From JANXUR01 sp038229415 (GTDB taxonomy: Bacteria; Acidobacteriota; Terriglobia; Terriglobales; Acidobacteriaceae): a stretch of DNA of 64,000 nucleotides. The stretch spans positions 186,001-250,000 of the forward strand of contig JBBROM010000006.1 of NCBI GenBank assembly GCA_038229415.1, written 5' to 3'. The position numbers and the translations under genes were made by a program. Below are positions 1 to 9,360 of this stretch, in pieces (position 1 is the stretch's first letter; each line of letters begins with the position of its first letter). The notes under the pieces were generated by a model that was given only the letters and a program-made list of their open reading frames with translations, was not told the DNA's origin and searched no databases.

Positions 1-43
1 CGGGAAATCGCATTGGCATCTCGAGCGAAGCTAACAACCCTAC

Positions 44-1357
44 CTAAGCAGCCCCAGCGCAGTTCCGTTCGGACGAATCCCGCAGCATGGCCACAAGCAA
101 CAAGATCACTAGCGCGCCGATGATCCAGGTATAGTGCGGCAGCACAACAGACTGCCATTCCCACGAGGCGCGTATTCCCGACGGCAGATGCGGTTCCACT
201 CGATAGATGAGTGAGCGCAACGGAATCAACAATCCCATCAGCACGGTCACCGCAATTCGCTCGCCTCGTCGCATCGGCTCTCGCGAACTCCAAGCCCATG
301 CCATCGCCGGCAACAGCACCCCCGCGTCATACACCCGGTGATACACCACCAGCAGCACCAGCCCCGCCAGCGCGCTCAGCGCCAAAGCCGGAGGCAACGC
401 CCGATTCCGCCTAACTGCATACACCCAGCACAGGACGCCAGCACCAACCATTGCCAGAATCACTATTTGTATTCCCGACCACGCTCCCCACAACTGCGTG
501 GCGAGCACTTCCAAATGAATCATGTGAAAGCGCCCGGGATTCGCCGCAGAAATGTCATTCAGCATGCCCGGCATCGCACCCGCATGCATATTCGCGCGCA
601 TCGCCGCCAGCGCCGTCCACGGCCCCATGCCGAGGCGCAACAGCCCAATTACCGCCACCAATCCTGTTAGTCCGGATGCCCACAAAGCAATGCCCGCCCC
701 GCTGGCCAACAGAAAATATCCCAGGAGCCAAATCGCCAGTTGCGGCTTCAGGCAAATTGCAAGCGCCGCCGCCACACTAGCCGTGCGCTGTCTTCCAACG
801 TGCGCCATCGCCATCGCGAGCAAACACAGCCCCGTGACTTGCAGCGAGATATTCTGCACCTCACCCGCCACGTGCAGCGGACTGAACGCCACCGCAAACG
901 CGATCAAGCCTAAACCCCGCAGGCTATTCAGGGGTGCATCCGCCAGCCGCGCCACGCTCCATGCAACGGCCAGCACAGCGGCCAGACCCAACAGCCCTGC
1001 AATGGCACTCGCCCATCGCCACGGCAACCACGCTAGCGGCGCCGCCACCACGAACGTACTCGGCGGATACAGCACCCGAATCTCGCGATCCGATCCGGTG
1101 CGCTCACGACTCAACTGCGTCGCGTGATCCACGCGGTAAGGATCATCCCCGCGCAGCCACAGCGCACTGCCAATATAAACGTCGGTAAAGTCCGTTTTCT
1201 GTGCCGAAAACGAAGGGATCACGCACTTCAACACAATGTCACCCAACATGGCGGCAATGATTAGCACCAAAGCAAGACGCAGCAGTGTCGTGGAACGCCC
1301 TCTCATCGGCTGCGAACCCGCAAGCAAACTTTCGGATGTCTTGGAATCGGGAATCAT
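44..1357 (-). CDS. GT87/DUF2029-like polyprenol-dependent membrane glycosyltransferase
   Basis: A 437-residue, strongly hydrophobic protein with about ten predicted membrane segments, starting after a short polar N-terminus (first segment near residues 25-45). The segment after TM1 contains the FTDVYIGSALWLRGDDPY stretch and an RVLYPPST stretch, which match the usual first periplasmic loop of GT87/DUF2029 mannosyltransferase-like proteins (acidic D-x-x-x-Y core and YPP). Such enzymes transfer sugars from polyprenyl-phosphate donors on the outer face of the membrane; the acceptor cannot be told here. The gene runs away from the neighbouring tRNA and stands alone within the window. The family call is by motif memory; substrate is unknown. 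Confidence 0.75.
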   Translation of the reverse strand: MIPDSKTSESLLAGSQPMRGRSTTLLRLALVLIIAAMLGDIVLKCVIPSFSAQKTDFTDVYIGSALWLRGDDPYRVDHATQLSRERTGSDREIRVLYPPSTFVVAAPLAWLPWRWASAIAGLLGLAAVLAVAWSVARLADAPLNSLRGLGLIAFAVAFSPLHVAGEVQNISLQVTGLCLLAMAMAHVGRQRTASVAAALAICLKPQLAIWLLGYFLLASGAGIALWASGLTGLVAVIGLLRLGMGPWTALAAMRANMHAGAMPGMLNDISAANPGRFHMIHLEVLATQLWGAWSGIQIVILAMVGAGVLCWVYAVRRNRALPPALALSALAGLVLLVVYHRVYDAGVLLPAMAWAWSSREPMRRGERIAVTVLMGLLIPLRSLIYRVEPHLPSGIRASWEWQSVVLPHYTWIIGALVILLLVAMLRDSSERNCAGAA

Positions 1358-1499
1358 AGGCTTTGAAATTCGCGCCGTTGCAGATGATTCAGTGTGTAGT
1401 CAAGCGCAAGAGGAGCATCGCATCCCCCATCGCCGTGAAGTTGAACGTGATTATACTAGCTACAAGAAGGCTCCAGCTGCGGCCTTCTCTGTCATGGAA

Positions 1500-1575
<76 letters not shown>

Positions 1576-1681
1576 ATTTATTGCTATTTGTTTCAATGAT
1601 TTACAGGTCTCGGCCCTCTGCTTTTTGGCGCGGCCTGTTGCCTGTCATTCCCGCCCTAGATGAAAGAAAGACCGAGAAGGA

Positions 1682-2380
1682 ATGCGAGTCGTCACATGGA
1701 ATTGCCAGATGGGGCTCGCCAAGAAAACTGACGCACTTCTCTCGCTCGCGCCGGATGTCGCGGTTATTTCTGAATGTTCTGAAAAATCAACACTGGAACT
1801 CCGGGAGCGGGGCTACAGGACGCTCTGGTTTGGCTCCAATCCTCACAAGGGACTTGGTGTAGTCTGCCAGAAGGAATGGACCATTCGCGCCATCCAACCC
1901 CCGGACCAGCGGTGGGTGGTGCCCATCAAAGTCAAGGCTCCGGTGCCGTTCACCTTAATTGCGGTATGGGCGTGTCAAATCGGCGCAAGAAAGCAGGACA
2001 ACTATATTGGGCAGGTGTATCAAGCCCTGTTGTCTTATCCTGAGTGGTTCAGCCACGGGCCAGTGGTCGTGGCTGGCGACCTGAACAGCAATGCGATATG
2101 GGACTCCGAAAGAGCCGTCGGGAATCATTCTGACGTTGTGAAGCAGTTCGCAAAAAGTGGGTTGGTGAGCGTTTACCATAAGTATTTTCGTGAACCACAA
2201 GGCGAGGAGCTACAGCCAACGATCTACCTCTACCGCCATAAGACCAGACCATTCCATATTGACTACATCTTCATTCCAAAAAAGTGGATGGCGCGGGTTC
2301 AGTCGGTCACGGTGGGAAAATTTGCGAAATGGTCGAAATTAAGCGATCACTGTCCAATCGTTGTGGAATTGCAAGACTAG
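1682..2380 (+). CDS. Endonuclease/exonuclease/phosphatase (EEP) family protein
   Basis: The 232-residue product has the three hallmark segments of the EEP fold: an N-terminal VVTWNCQ strand (catalytic Asn), an internal VVAGDLNSNA motif near residue 135 (GDxN) and a C-terminal SDHCPIVVEL motif (SDH), with HIDYIFIP shortly before. EEP enzymes are Mg-dependent phosphodiesterases acting on nucleic acids or on phosphoesters; this short single-domain form has no signal peptide, so it is probably cytoplasmic. GAGAAGGA sits just before the ATG. It lies 106 bp after the tRNA, and its base composition looks less GC-rich than the flanking genes. The exact substrate cannot be read from the sequence. Confidence 0.85.
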   Translation: MRVVTWNCQMGLAKKTDALLSLAPDVAVISECSEKSTLELRERGYRTLWFGSNPHKGLGVVCQKEWTIRAIQPPDQRWVVPIKVKAPVPFTLIAVWACQIGARKQDNYIGQVYQALLSYPEWFSHGPVVVAGDLNSNAIWDSERAVGNHSDVVKQFAKSGLVSVYHKYFREPQGEELQPTIYLYRHKTRPFHIDYIFIPKKWMARVQSVTVGKFAKWSKLSDHCPIVVELQD

Positions 2381-2399
2381 CGGAGTTCCGGAGTTTCCA

Positions 2400-4820
2400 A
2401 TGAACCGTTTTTGTGTCCTCTTCGTGATTTTGGCGTCGCTGCCCCTCGGCATTGCACCCGCTCTTGGCCAGGCACCGTCGGACGTCACCGTGCGATCGCT
2501 CAATCGCATCCGTTACGCCGACCAGTACAACTGGAAGCAGTCGCCGCGCGGTGCCAGCCTCATAGCTGGTGTGCAGGCCACAGTTCCGCTTTCACCGTGC
2601 CCGCTCGGAATTGACGGCACTGACACCTGGACCTACGTCCACCTCGGAGCTGATGGAGCTAACAGCGCAAGCGATTCCACCGCAGAGGATCTCCAGATTC
2701 AAGGCGGCACGTGTACGAGCGGCGCGCCCAGCGGCACCTTGCTGCTCACGCCCGCGAAGACTCACGCCCCCGGCTTCGCCATCAGCAGTTCCACCGCCGG
2801 ATGGCAGGAGGCGTCCAACGACGCCCGCTATGCTCCTACCGACCCTACTGGCGTCCTGCAAACCGGCGTCGTCACCGCCGCGCCGGGCGAGTACACCTGG
2901 ACCGCCCGCATGAGCATCCGCGCCTCGCTGCAGGTGCTCAACTTTGAAGGCGTCGTCATCAACTGCGCCATGGCCGATACCTGCCTCTTTCTCGGTGATA
3001 ATCAATCCACCCACCACTTCAACATTGAAGTGCGCAACTTTCGCGGACGCCCCATGATTCCCGGCGGCACCTTCAGCATGATTGAAGACAACGCCAACGG
3101 CAGCCGCATTGAACGCGCCACCACCCGCCACGCCAAAGCCGGCAACACCTTCGGTCATCTCGTACAAATTGATGACGACCAAGCCGCCGTCATTGACGGC
3201 CTCTACACCAATGCTGGCACCTGGGGACGCTGTGACGCCACCTTCTGCTCCTCTGCCATTTACGGCCCCGGGCCATTCAAGTCAGCCGCCGGAGTGCTCT
3301 GGGTGCTCAACTCTGACTTGAGCCTGCAATGCCTCGCCAACGGCATTGACGACTACGATGGCAACACCCAGCACGTAGAAAACACCGTCATTCAAGCCTT
3401 CCCGCAGTTCGGCGTCCGCACCGGAACCCCACGGGGTGGCTACGGCAACACGCTCGGCACCAATGTTTATATGGAAGCTGGAGGCTGCAAGAATCCGATT
3501 TATAACAACGCCTACGCCGCCTCGGGATGGATTGTCGAGGGCCGAGGCTTGTCACTCCATGGCGGCCTGCCTGCTGGTGCGACTCTGCCAAGCTTTAAGG
3601 TGAACGCACCCGGCCCCACCGAATTTGAATACTTCGTCGTGCTACACAACAGTGTGCTGAACAAAAACTCCGCGCCGCTTTATATTGGCAAGGCGACCGT
3701 TGATCCCGCTAAAGTGAATAACATCGCTGTCGTGTGGCCCGGCTCAGGTTTTTATGCGAATGTAGACCACTTCGATCTGCTGCGCGCCAGCGGAACCAAC
3801 GCCTGGGGATCGAGCGTTCCCTACAGCACGGGCAACTTCGCCGTGGCGACGAACATTCCTGCTGCCACCGCCTGCACGCCAAACCTGTGCAGCTTCACTG
3901 ACACGAACGCACCTCTCGCATCCTACTCTGTAGGAACTGGCTATTTTCCCCGCATCAGCTACTGGCCGGGCGCGATTTTTCTTGGCTCCAATCAAGACAC
4001 TACCAACATCGCCTCGGGCCCCGGCTCCTACTCCGGCAATTCCATGCAGGGCATCAATACCGTGACTCCGGGCGGCTTTAACAACATCGCATTTGAGGGT
4101 GTGGACGGCACCGGCGGCAGTCTGAATGGCGGCGCTATCACCCGCGTGAACTCCAATGTGACCGGTGCCGACCCAGCCGCACTGCTGCTGCCTGCCACTA
4201 ATCTCGGCTCCAACACCAAGGGCATCAAAGGACGCCTCAACTTCGGCTCGAGCCAGCCGTTTCGTGGCCCCACCGACTTCATCACGCTGGTGGACTCCAA
4301 CACGCCCAAAACTAACGCCACTTTTAACAATCGCCCCGCCAATGATGCCGCCGACGCAGCAGTCTGCCTCGATCAGTTCCGCGGCTTCGACAACTCTGGC
4401 ATCTGCATGCGTGCGCCAAGTTCTGTGAGCAACTACATCAACTCTGTGCCAGACAACGTCAACTGGAAGGAGCGGCTCACCGCGACGCAAAAATCTTTCG
4501 CCGTGCCCGTGGTCATCGCGCCTGGAAGCACGCTCACTGTCGGCGCGGGCAGCCCTATCTCGCAGATGAAAGTCTTCTCCACCGGCAACATCTCGCCCGC
4601 TTCCGTCTCCGGAGGCAACTGCACCGATCAATCCTTCACCGTCCCCGGCCTCTCCGCCGCGGACGTCATCGGCAACATCACTCCTCCCGGCCCGCTTGGC
4701 CGCGTCTCGCTCAACGCCTACCCGGCAGGTGCAGGGTCAGTCACCTTCCACTTTTGCAACCCCAGCAATGGAAGTGCCTCGCCGCCGAGCGGCAGCTATT
4801 CGTTTCTGGCGGTACATTGA
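2400..4820 (+). CDS. Large secreted protein, probable beta-helix or repeat fold, function unknown
   Basis: The start at 2400 gives an 806-residue product with a clear signal peptide (MNRFCVLFVILASLPLGIAP, cleavage near ALGQ). The mature part is rich in Gly, Asn, Thr, Ala and Cys, lacks long helices, and has many short strand-like stretches followed by turns, as in parallel beta-helix surface or tail-spike-like proteins. Repeated phrases such as FNNIAFEGVDG and IYNNAY fit this. The C-terminal 110 residues look like a separate beta domain. No catalytic motif of pectate lyases or glycosidases was recognised. An extracellular or cell-surface role is inferred from the export signal only. Confidence 0.6.
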   Translation: MNRFCVLFVILASLPLGIAPALGQAPSDVTVRSLNRIRYADQYNWKQSPRGASLIAGVQATVPLSPCPLGIDGTDTWTYVHLGADGANSASDSTAEDLQIQGGTCTSGAPSGTLLLTPAKTHAPGFAISSSTAGWQEASNDARYAPTDPTGVLQTGVVTAAPGEYTWTARMSIRASLQVLNFEGVVINCAMADTCLFLGDNQSTHHFNIEVRNFRGRPMIPGGTFSMIEDNANGSRIERATTRHAKAGNTFGHLVQIDDDQAAVIDGLYTNAGTWGRCDATFCSSAIYGPGPFKSAAGVLWVLNSDLSLQCLANGIDDYDGNTQHVENTVIQAFPQFGVRTGTPRGGYGNTLGTNVYMEAGGCKNPIYNNAYAASGWIVEGRGLSLHGGLPAGATLPSFKVNAPGPTEFEYFVVLHNSVLNKNSAPLYIGKATVDPAKVNNIAVVWPGSGFYANVDHFDLLRASGTNAWGSSVPYSTGNFAVATNIPAATACTPNLCSFTDTNAPLASYSVGTGYFPRISYWPGAIFLGSNQDTTNIASGPGSYSGNSMQGINTVTPGGFNNIAFEGVDGTGGSLNGGAITRVNSNVTGADPAALLLPATNLGSNTKGIKGRLNFGSSQPFRGPTDFITLVDSNTPKTNATFNNRPANDAADAAVCLDQFRGFDNSGICMRAPSSVSNYINSVPDNVNWKERLTATQKSFAVPVVIAPGSTLTVGAGSPISQMKVFSTGNISPASVSGGNCTDQSFTVPGLSAADVIGNITPPGPLGRVSLNAYPAGAGSVTFHFCNPSNGSASPPSGSYSFLAVH

Positions 4821-4840
4821 CCTCCGCCACCCCAGCCCCA

Positions 4841-4849
4841 TGCGATAAT
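4841..4849 (+). promoter_or_regulatory. Extended -10 promoter candidate for yggX
   Basis: TGCGATAAT reads as an extended -10 (TG-n-GATAAT) about 36 nt before the yggX start codon, leaving room for a short leader with the GAGGA ribosome site. A TTGACC hexamer at 4817-4822 overlaps the upstream stop codon but is 21 nt from the -10, longer than ideal. Confidence 0.4.
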
Positions 4850-4884
4850 GAGTTTTACCCCAAAACTCACGAGGAACACGCACT

Positions 4885-5157
4885 TTGAGCCACATTGTCC
4901 ATTGCGTCAAGCTGAAGCAAGACCTGCCCGGTCTCGACGAGCCACCGTTCGACAACGAGCTCGGCCAAAAGGTCTACGAAAACGTGTCTCAACAGGCCTG
5001 GGGCATGTGGACCGAGCATTGCAAGATGCTGCTCAACGAATATCGCCTGAACCCGGCCCGCCGCGAGGATCAGGAACTCATCGTCCGCCAGCTCGACCAG
5101 TTCTTTTTTGGCGAAGGCGCGGCTCCGCCCCCGGACTTTAAGCCCGAAGGCCACTAA
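4885..5157 (+). CDS. yggX: Fe(II)-trafficking / oxidative damage protection protein YggX
   Basis: A 90-residue protein matching the usual length and pattern of YggX: an N-terminal VHCVKL-(K/Q) segment with the conserved Cys, then LGQKVYENVSQQAW-x-W, an MLLNEYRLN segment and a C-terminal FFFG region. YggX helps protect Fe-S enzymes from oxidation and is thought to take part in iron trafficking in the cytoplasm. The start is a TTG: GAGGA at 4871-4875 lies 9 nt upstream and no in-frame ATG is available nearby. Codirectional with the phosphoesterase 80 bp downstream. Confidence 0.93.
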   Translation: MSHIVHCVKLKQDLPGLDEPPFDNELGQKVYENVSQQAWGMWTEHCKMLLNEYRLNPARREDQELIVRQLDQFFFGEGAAPPPDFKPEGH

Positions 5158-5237
5158 CGGCAGGAGCCGGAATGGTGAATCGAAGAGGAAATCCTTTCAT
5201 CACTCCGTAACAATCCGTCGCTATAAAGGAACGGAAT

Positions 5238-6044
5238 ATGCCTACGCGGGTCAATACGCTGATTCTGTCTGACGTGCACTTGGGTGCAGAGACCAGCCGC
5301 CCCGACGATTGCGTGGACATGCTGCAGCAATTTGAGTTTGAGCGGCTGATCCTGCTGGGCGACATCTTCGCCGATCTCAACTTCCGCCGCCTGAAAAAAG
5401 AGCATTGGCAGTTTCTGTCGCACATCCGCAAGCTCTCCAACCCCAAACGCCATATTGAAGTCGTCTGGGTCGAGGGCAACCATGACTTCGGCCTCGCCAA
5501 CATGATGGGCCACCTCACCGGCGTGGAAGTGCTACAGGAATATTCCTGGGAGTACGCGGGCAAGAAGCACCTGGCCATCCACGGACATCAGTGGGATAAG
5601 TTCATCTCCAAGAACTTCGGGTTGAGCGTGGCTATCTCCTATGCCCATTTGCAGCTCCAGAAGATTGGGATGCCAATGCACCCCATCGCCCGCTTTACCG
5701 ACAAGATTCCCACACGCTGGCAGCGCCTTACGCCCAAAGTGGCCGCTGGGGCCATTCATCTGGCCAAGGCACGGCACGCCCAGCGCGTGTTCTGCGGACA
5801 CACCCACAAGGCGTATCATCTGGCACAAGACGGCGTGGAATATTTCAACTCCGGCTGCTGGACCGATACCCGCGCCACTTTCATCACGATTGACGAGCAG
5901 GGGGTACAAATTCGTGAGTACAACGAGCGATCTCACGATCGTGATTCCGGCCAAGAACGAGTCGCTGCTGATTCCTCGCCTGCTGACCTCATTGACGAAG
6001 CAGGATTATCCGTGGATGAAGAATACGAAAGTGTACGTCGCTGA
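5238..6044 (+). CDS. UDP-2,3-diacylglucosamine diphosphatase-like metallophosphoesterase (LpxH/YbbF type)
   Basis: The 268-residue protein has the calcineurin-like metallophosphoesterase motifs in order: LILSDVHLG, LLGDIFAD, VEGNHD, AIHGHQWD and VFCGHTHK, which bind two metal ions. The arrangement fits LpxH-like enzymes that hydrolyse UDP-2,3-diacylglucosamine in lipid A synthesis, but many acidobacterial paralogues of unknown substrate look alike, so no symbol is given. The fold is complete by about residue 225; the last 42 residues are charged and low-complexity and overlap the start of the next gene by 131 nt, so they may be a read-through tail rather than a functional part. Confidence 0.8.
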   Translation: MPTRVNTLILSDVHLGAETSRPDDCVDMLQQFEFERLILLGDIFADLNFRRLKKEHWQFLSHIRKLSNPKRHIEVVWVEGNHDFGLANMMGHLTGVEVLQEYSWEYAGKKHLAIHGHQWDKFISKNFGLSVAISYAHLQLQKIGMPMHPIARFTDKIPTRWQRLTPKVAAGAIHLAKARHAQRVFCGHTHKAYHLAQDGVEYFNSGCWTDTRATFITIDEQGVQIREYNERSHDRDSGQERVAADSSPADLIDEAGLSVDEEYESVRR

Positions 6045-6639
6045 CGCCAGCTCCACCGACGGCACACCTGATCTCGTACGCCAATTTCAAAAAGATGGCC
6101 TGCTCGATGTGGAAGTAATTCCCGGGGGTTTGCCTTCGGTGGGCCGAAACGCCGGAGCAGCGCTCGCAAAAACTGACTACCTGCTATTCATGGATGCCGA
6201 CGTTGAGCTGAAGGACCCAGCACTCATCCGACACTGCCTGGAGCGCATGAAGCTTCGCAGCCTGCACTGCGTCACCACCAACATCCTGTGCCGCGACGGC
6301 AAATTCGTGGATCGCTTTCTTTACGCGGGCAGCAACATGTGCCAGTACCTCTCACGCCTGCACCAGCCCTTCGCGACAGGCATGTTCATGATGTTCGACC
6401 GCTGCCGCTTTGAAGAACTGGGCGGCTTTAATGAAAAGGCGTTGTACGCGGAAGATTATCTGCTCAGTAAGAAGGTGAAGCGCAGCCGCTTCCGCATCGT
6501 TCGCGGCGGCGTCATCACCACTAATCGCCGCTTCCGCAAAATGGGACGCGTCCACGTCGCCAAACTCTTCTTCAAAACCGCCTTCAATTTTTGGAACGAA
6601 CGCCACTTCCTCCGCGACCACGAATACTGGAAGTCGTAA
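5914..6639 (+). CDS. Family 2 glycosyltransferase (GT-A fold)
   Basis: Starting at GTG 5914 the 241-residue product opens with the GT2 motif TIVIPAKNE, then YVADASSTDGT, GRNAGA, LLFMDADVEL (DxD metal/nucleotide-sugar site) and AEDYLLSKK (ED-Y acceptor motif). A GGGGG run 9 nt upstream can serve as ribosome site. The first 43 codons overlap the 3' end of the phosphoesterase in another frame, and the donor-binding motif lies wholly within the overlap, so the start cannot be moved downstream. No membrane segments are evident except a possible hydrophobic patch near the end; donor and acceptor are unknown. Confidence 0.85.
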   Translation: MSTTSDLTIVIPAKNESLLIPRLLTSLTKQDYPWMKNTKVYVADASSTDGTPDLVRQFQKDGLLDVEVIPGGLPSVGRNAGAALAKTDYLLFMDADVELKDPALIRHCLERMKLRSLHCVTTNILCRDGKFVDRFLYAGSNMCQYLSRLHQPFATGMFMMFDRCRFEELGGFNEKALYAEDYLLSKKVKRSRFRIVRGGVITTNRRFRKMGRVHVAKLFFKTAFNFWNERHFLRDHEYWKS

Positions 6640-6648
6640 CGAGGAGCA

Positions 6649-7098
6649 CTACACCCCAAACTGCCGTAAGTGGTGATCGGTGTGAAGGTAGCCCCAGCGC
6701 ATCCACTCCCAATGCGACATCGGCCCGAACATGGGATGTGGCCGAAACTCCTGCAACGCTACAAACCGCTTGGTTAATGCCAGCAACTCAGCACGGTCGC
6801 GCTCGAACTCCTCCGGCCGCGTCCCTCCAATCTCCTGATTTGCCTCCGGTGTCGTTGGGAATCCGTGTGGCCACGGCACGGGCATATATAGCGAACCGTA
6901 CCGCAACACGTATCGCGCCATCCAAGTCTGCCGCGACTGCACTGGCTTATCTCCCAGCATCATGCGCTTGGCATCCGCCACATGGCAGATCATCTGATGC
7001 ACGTTCATCTTGCCCCACCGCCGTTGGCTTTCTGGCGACAGCCGCCGAAGCCGCGCCAGCGTCTCCTGCAGATTATCCGCACTTCCAAAATTTTTCAT
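6649..7098 (-). CDS. DinB-like DUF1569 protein
   Basis: From MKNF the product is 149 residues with a four-helix DinB pattern: KMNVHQMICHVADAKR in the second helix and GYLHTDHHLRQFG at the C-terminus supply the histidines of the usual metal site. DinB/YfiT relatives include thiol-S-transferases, but DUF1569 members have no settled function. A longer frame reaches 7164; I prefer 7098 because the extra 22 residues are unlike the family and the DinB fold begins shortly after MKNF. Convergent with the GT2 gene 9 bp away. Confidence 0.7.
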   Translation of the reverse strand: MKNFGSADNLQETLARLRRLSPESQRRWGKMNVHQMICHVADAKRMMLGDKPVQSRQTWMARYVLRYGSLYMPVPWPHGFPTTPEANQEIGGTRPEEFERDRAELLALTKRFVALQEFRPHPMFGPMSHWEWMRWGYLHTDHHLRQFGV

Positions 7099-7168
7099 AG
7101 TTCTCAACCATTGTGAAACTGCACACAGCAAGAACCCTGCCCCGGCTCCATATGAATTCGCCACGATC

Positions 7169-7213
7169 GGTGCCCCACCCTCACCGCCCGACTTTGGCGG
7201 TTAGAGTGGGATG
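7169..7213 (+). repeat. GGTGCC palindromic repeat, copy R1
   Basis: Starts GGTGCCCCACCCT and ends AGAGTGGGATG. The arms CCCACCCTCACCGCC (7174-7188) and GGCGGTTAGAGTGGG pair at 13 of 15 positions around a short loop. It lies between the DinB-like gene and the GH20 gene. Confidence 0.8.
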
Positions 7214-7218
7214 TACTC

Positions 7219-9360
7219 TTACTTCACAGCAGCAGCCGAAGCCGCCGCATCCACCAGCGCCCGCACTCCCGGCTCGGCCGTCAGCAGCACTAAGGCCCTG
7301 GGCCTAGACGCCCGATCCAACGCAGCCACAGCTTGCGAGTACCAAGCCGCATCCAGCACTTTACCGCCGTCGATCGCATCCATCGCAGCCAGCCCCGTGC
7401 GCCCCATCTCGGCCAAATCGCCAGACACCGCCGCAATATCGCTCATCAGCCCAGTGCTCTGCCCTGCCAGCGCAGCCTCTTGATCGCGCCACGCCACCAG
7501 CCTGCGGCGCAACTCTGCCGCAACAATAGGATCTTTCGACCCCTTGGCATACGCCGCCGCCAGCTGATTAAATCGCCGGGGCACCAAACTCTCTGGACGC
7601 GCCGCATCCACCAGCCGCGTCATCGGTGTCAGGTGCGTGTTCACCTTGTAACTCTCAGAAGCCCGCGCGTAGTCCTTCACCGGCTCCACCGAATCGGCGA
7701 CCAGCCGTACCATGCGTTCATCGCTGCCATTCGCGATCCGGTGCAGCATCGTGGCGTAGCTCGAGTTGTGCGTCAGGCCCAACCCATCCAGCCGCCAACT
7801 GACTTCCTGCATACGACGGTACATCGAATCCACATCCGTCACGCTCTGCGCTGACCACAACCGCTCCGCTACCACCGCTGCCCTCGGCCAAATACGCGAG
7901 TCCACTGTTTCCGGAGACACATACTCCGACCACATCGCCGCCTCGCCGCCCAGAATCAACTTCTGCTGCTCTGGCGTCAACTCGGCACATGGACCGCTCA
8001 ACGGATCCACCGCGTAATGCCGCTCCGCGGGCCAGCTCAAGTCGAGGTAATACCCAAACGAAAGCAAGCCATGAATGCCCTGCTGCGCCGCCTTCGCCAG
8101 CGACTCCTGTCCGCGCCACGAATGCAGCAATACAGACTTTGACAAGTCAGGATTCAGAATCTCATCCCAGCCCATCATCGTTTTGCCACCCTTTTGCACC
8201 ATCTTTTCCAGCTTCTGGTTGAACTGGGCCTGCAATTCGGCGTTCGTTTTTATGTTGTGTTTCTGCTTGTAAGCAGTGATCGCAGCATCGTCGTCCCAAA
8301 TTTTTTCTTCCACCTCATCGCCGCCGATGTGGAAGTAGTGATCGGGAAACAGCTTGGCCATCTCGGCGACAAATCCCGCCAACAACTTGAACGTCGCGGG
8401 TTTGGTCGGATCAATCGCGCGTCCGCTGCCCGCGTAGGCGTGCAGAATCTCGTACGGCTTGGGGCCACTGCCAATCTCGGGATATCCCGCCAACCACGAT
8501 GCGCTGTGGCCCGGCATGTCAAACTCCGGCACCACGCGAATGCCACGGTCGTGCGCGTAGGCAATCACTTCACGAATCTGCGCTTGCGTGTAGTAGAGCC
8601 CGTCGGAACCCATTCCCGTGAGCTTGGGAAACCTCTTGCTCTCTGCGCGGAATCCCTGATCGTCGGAAAGATGCCAGTGCAGCACGTTCATCTTGACTGC
8701 AGCCATGCCGTTCAGATTTCGCTCTACGACTTCCACAGGCATAAAGTGGCGGCTCACATCCATCATCAATCCGCGCCACGGAAAACGCGGCTGGTCGTGA
8801 ATCGTCGCCGCCGGAATCACGAATCCCGAAGGTGAATTCGGCGCGGCGCTGCCCCCCGAATCGGTCACCATTTGCAAGAGGGTCTGCAATCCGTGCATCG
8901 CGCCGAGAGGCGTCGGCGCATCAATCTTCGCGCCACTGCTGGTCACGGTCAGTGAGTACGATTCGTCGTCGGCAATTTCCTGCACCGCCGCGCTAGCCTT
9001 GCCGGTGTGCACCTCTAAAGTCGCCGCACTCTCGGCACGTTCCTTGGCAGCAGCCTTGGCCTTGCCCGCCAAGCGCGCCGCCTGAGGCTGCGCCCAGGTT
9101 GCGGTCATGGGAATGCCTGTGCGCCATGCCAAGTCGCGATAAAAGCGCGCGACTGCCCGATCCAGTCTCGGCTCACGATATCCAGTCAGCTTCACGGAAA
9201 ACTGCGGAGTAATCGTCAGTGCGCCATCACCGCGCTCTACCTGCTGCGGCACCGGCATTAGGTTCGCCGCCGCGTCAACCTGCGCCGCCAGATAAACTCC
9301 GCTCAACACCACTCCCGCAATCACCGCCATGCGCCACACCCGTCCCGAAATTCCGCTCAT
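7219..9360 (-). CDS. Secreted beta-N-acetylhexosaminidase, glycoside hydrolase family 20
   Basis: The 713-residue product has an N-terminal signal or anchor segment (residues 8-30), a GH20b-type N-domain and a (beta/alpha)8 catalytic domain beginning near HDQPRFPWRGLMMD. The substrate-assisted catalytic pair is visible as HIGGDE (Asp348-Glu349); VLHWHLSDDQGF and VPEFDMPGH are further family signatures. It should release terminal GlcNAc/GalNAc from chitin oligomers, peptidoglycan fragments or glycans outside the cytoplasm. Its ATG overlaps the stop of the upstream flavoprotein gene by 4 nt, so translation is probably coupled. About 190 C-terminal residues follow the barrel and have no recognised function. 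Confidence 0.92.
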   Translation of the reverse strand: MSGISGRVWRMAVIAGVVLSGVYLAAQVDAAANLMPVPQQVERGDGALTITPQFSVKLTGYREPRLDRAVARFYRDLAWRTGIPMTATWAQPQAARLAGKAKAAAKERAESAATLEVHTGKASAAVQEIADDESYSLTVTSSGAKIDAPTPLGAMHGLQTLLQMVTDSGGSAAPNSPSGFVIPAATIHDQPRFPWRGLMMDVSRHFMPVEVVERNLNGMAAVKMNVLHWHLSDDQGFRAESKRFPKLTGMGSDGLYYTQAQIREVIAYAHDRGIRVVPEFDMPGHSASWLAGYPEIGSGPKPYEILHAYAGSGRAIDPTKPATFKLLAGFVAEMAKLFPDHYFHIGGDEVEEKIWDDDAAITAYKQKHNIKTNAELQAQFNQKLEKMVQKGGKTMMGWDEILNPDLSKSVLLHSWRGQESLAKAAQQGIHGLLSFGYYLDLSWPAERHYAVDPLSGPCAELTPEQQKLILGGEAAMWSEYVSPETVDSRIWPRAAVVAERLWSAQSVTDVDSMYRRMQEVSWRLDGLGLTHNSSYATMLHRIANGSDERMVRLVADSVEPVKDYARASESYKVNTHLTPMTRLVDAARPESLVPRRFNQLAAAYAKGSKDPIVAAELRRRLVAWRDQEAALAGQSTGLMSDIAAVSGDLAEMGRTGLAAMDAIDGGKVLDAAWYSQAVAALDRASRPRALVLLTAEPGVRALVDAAASAAAVK

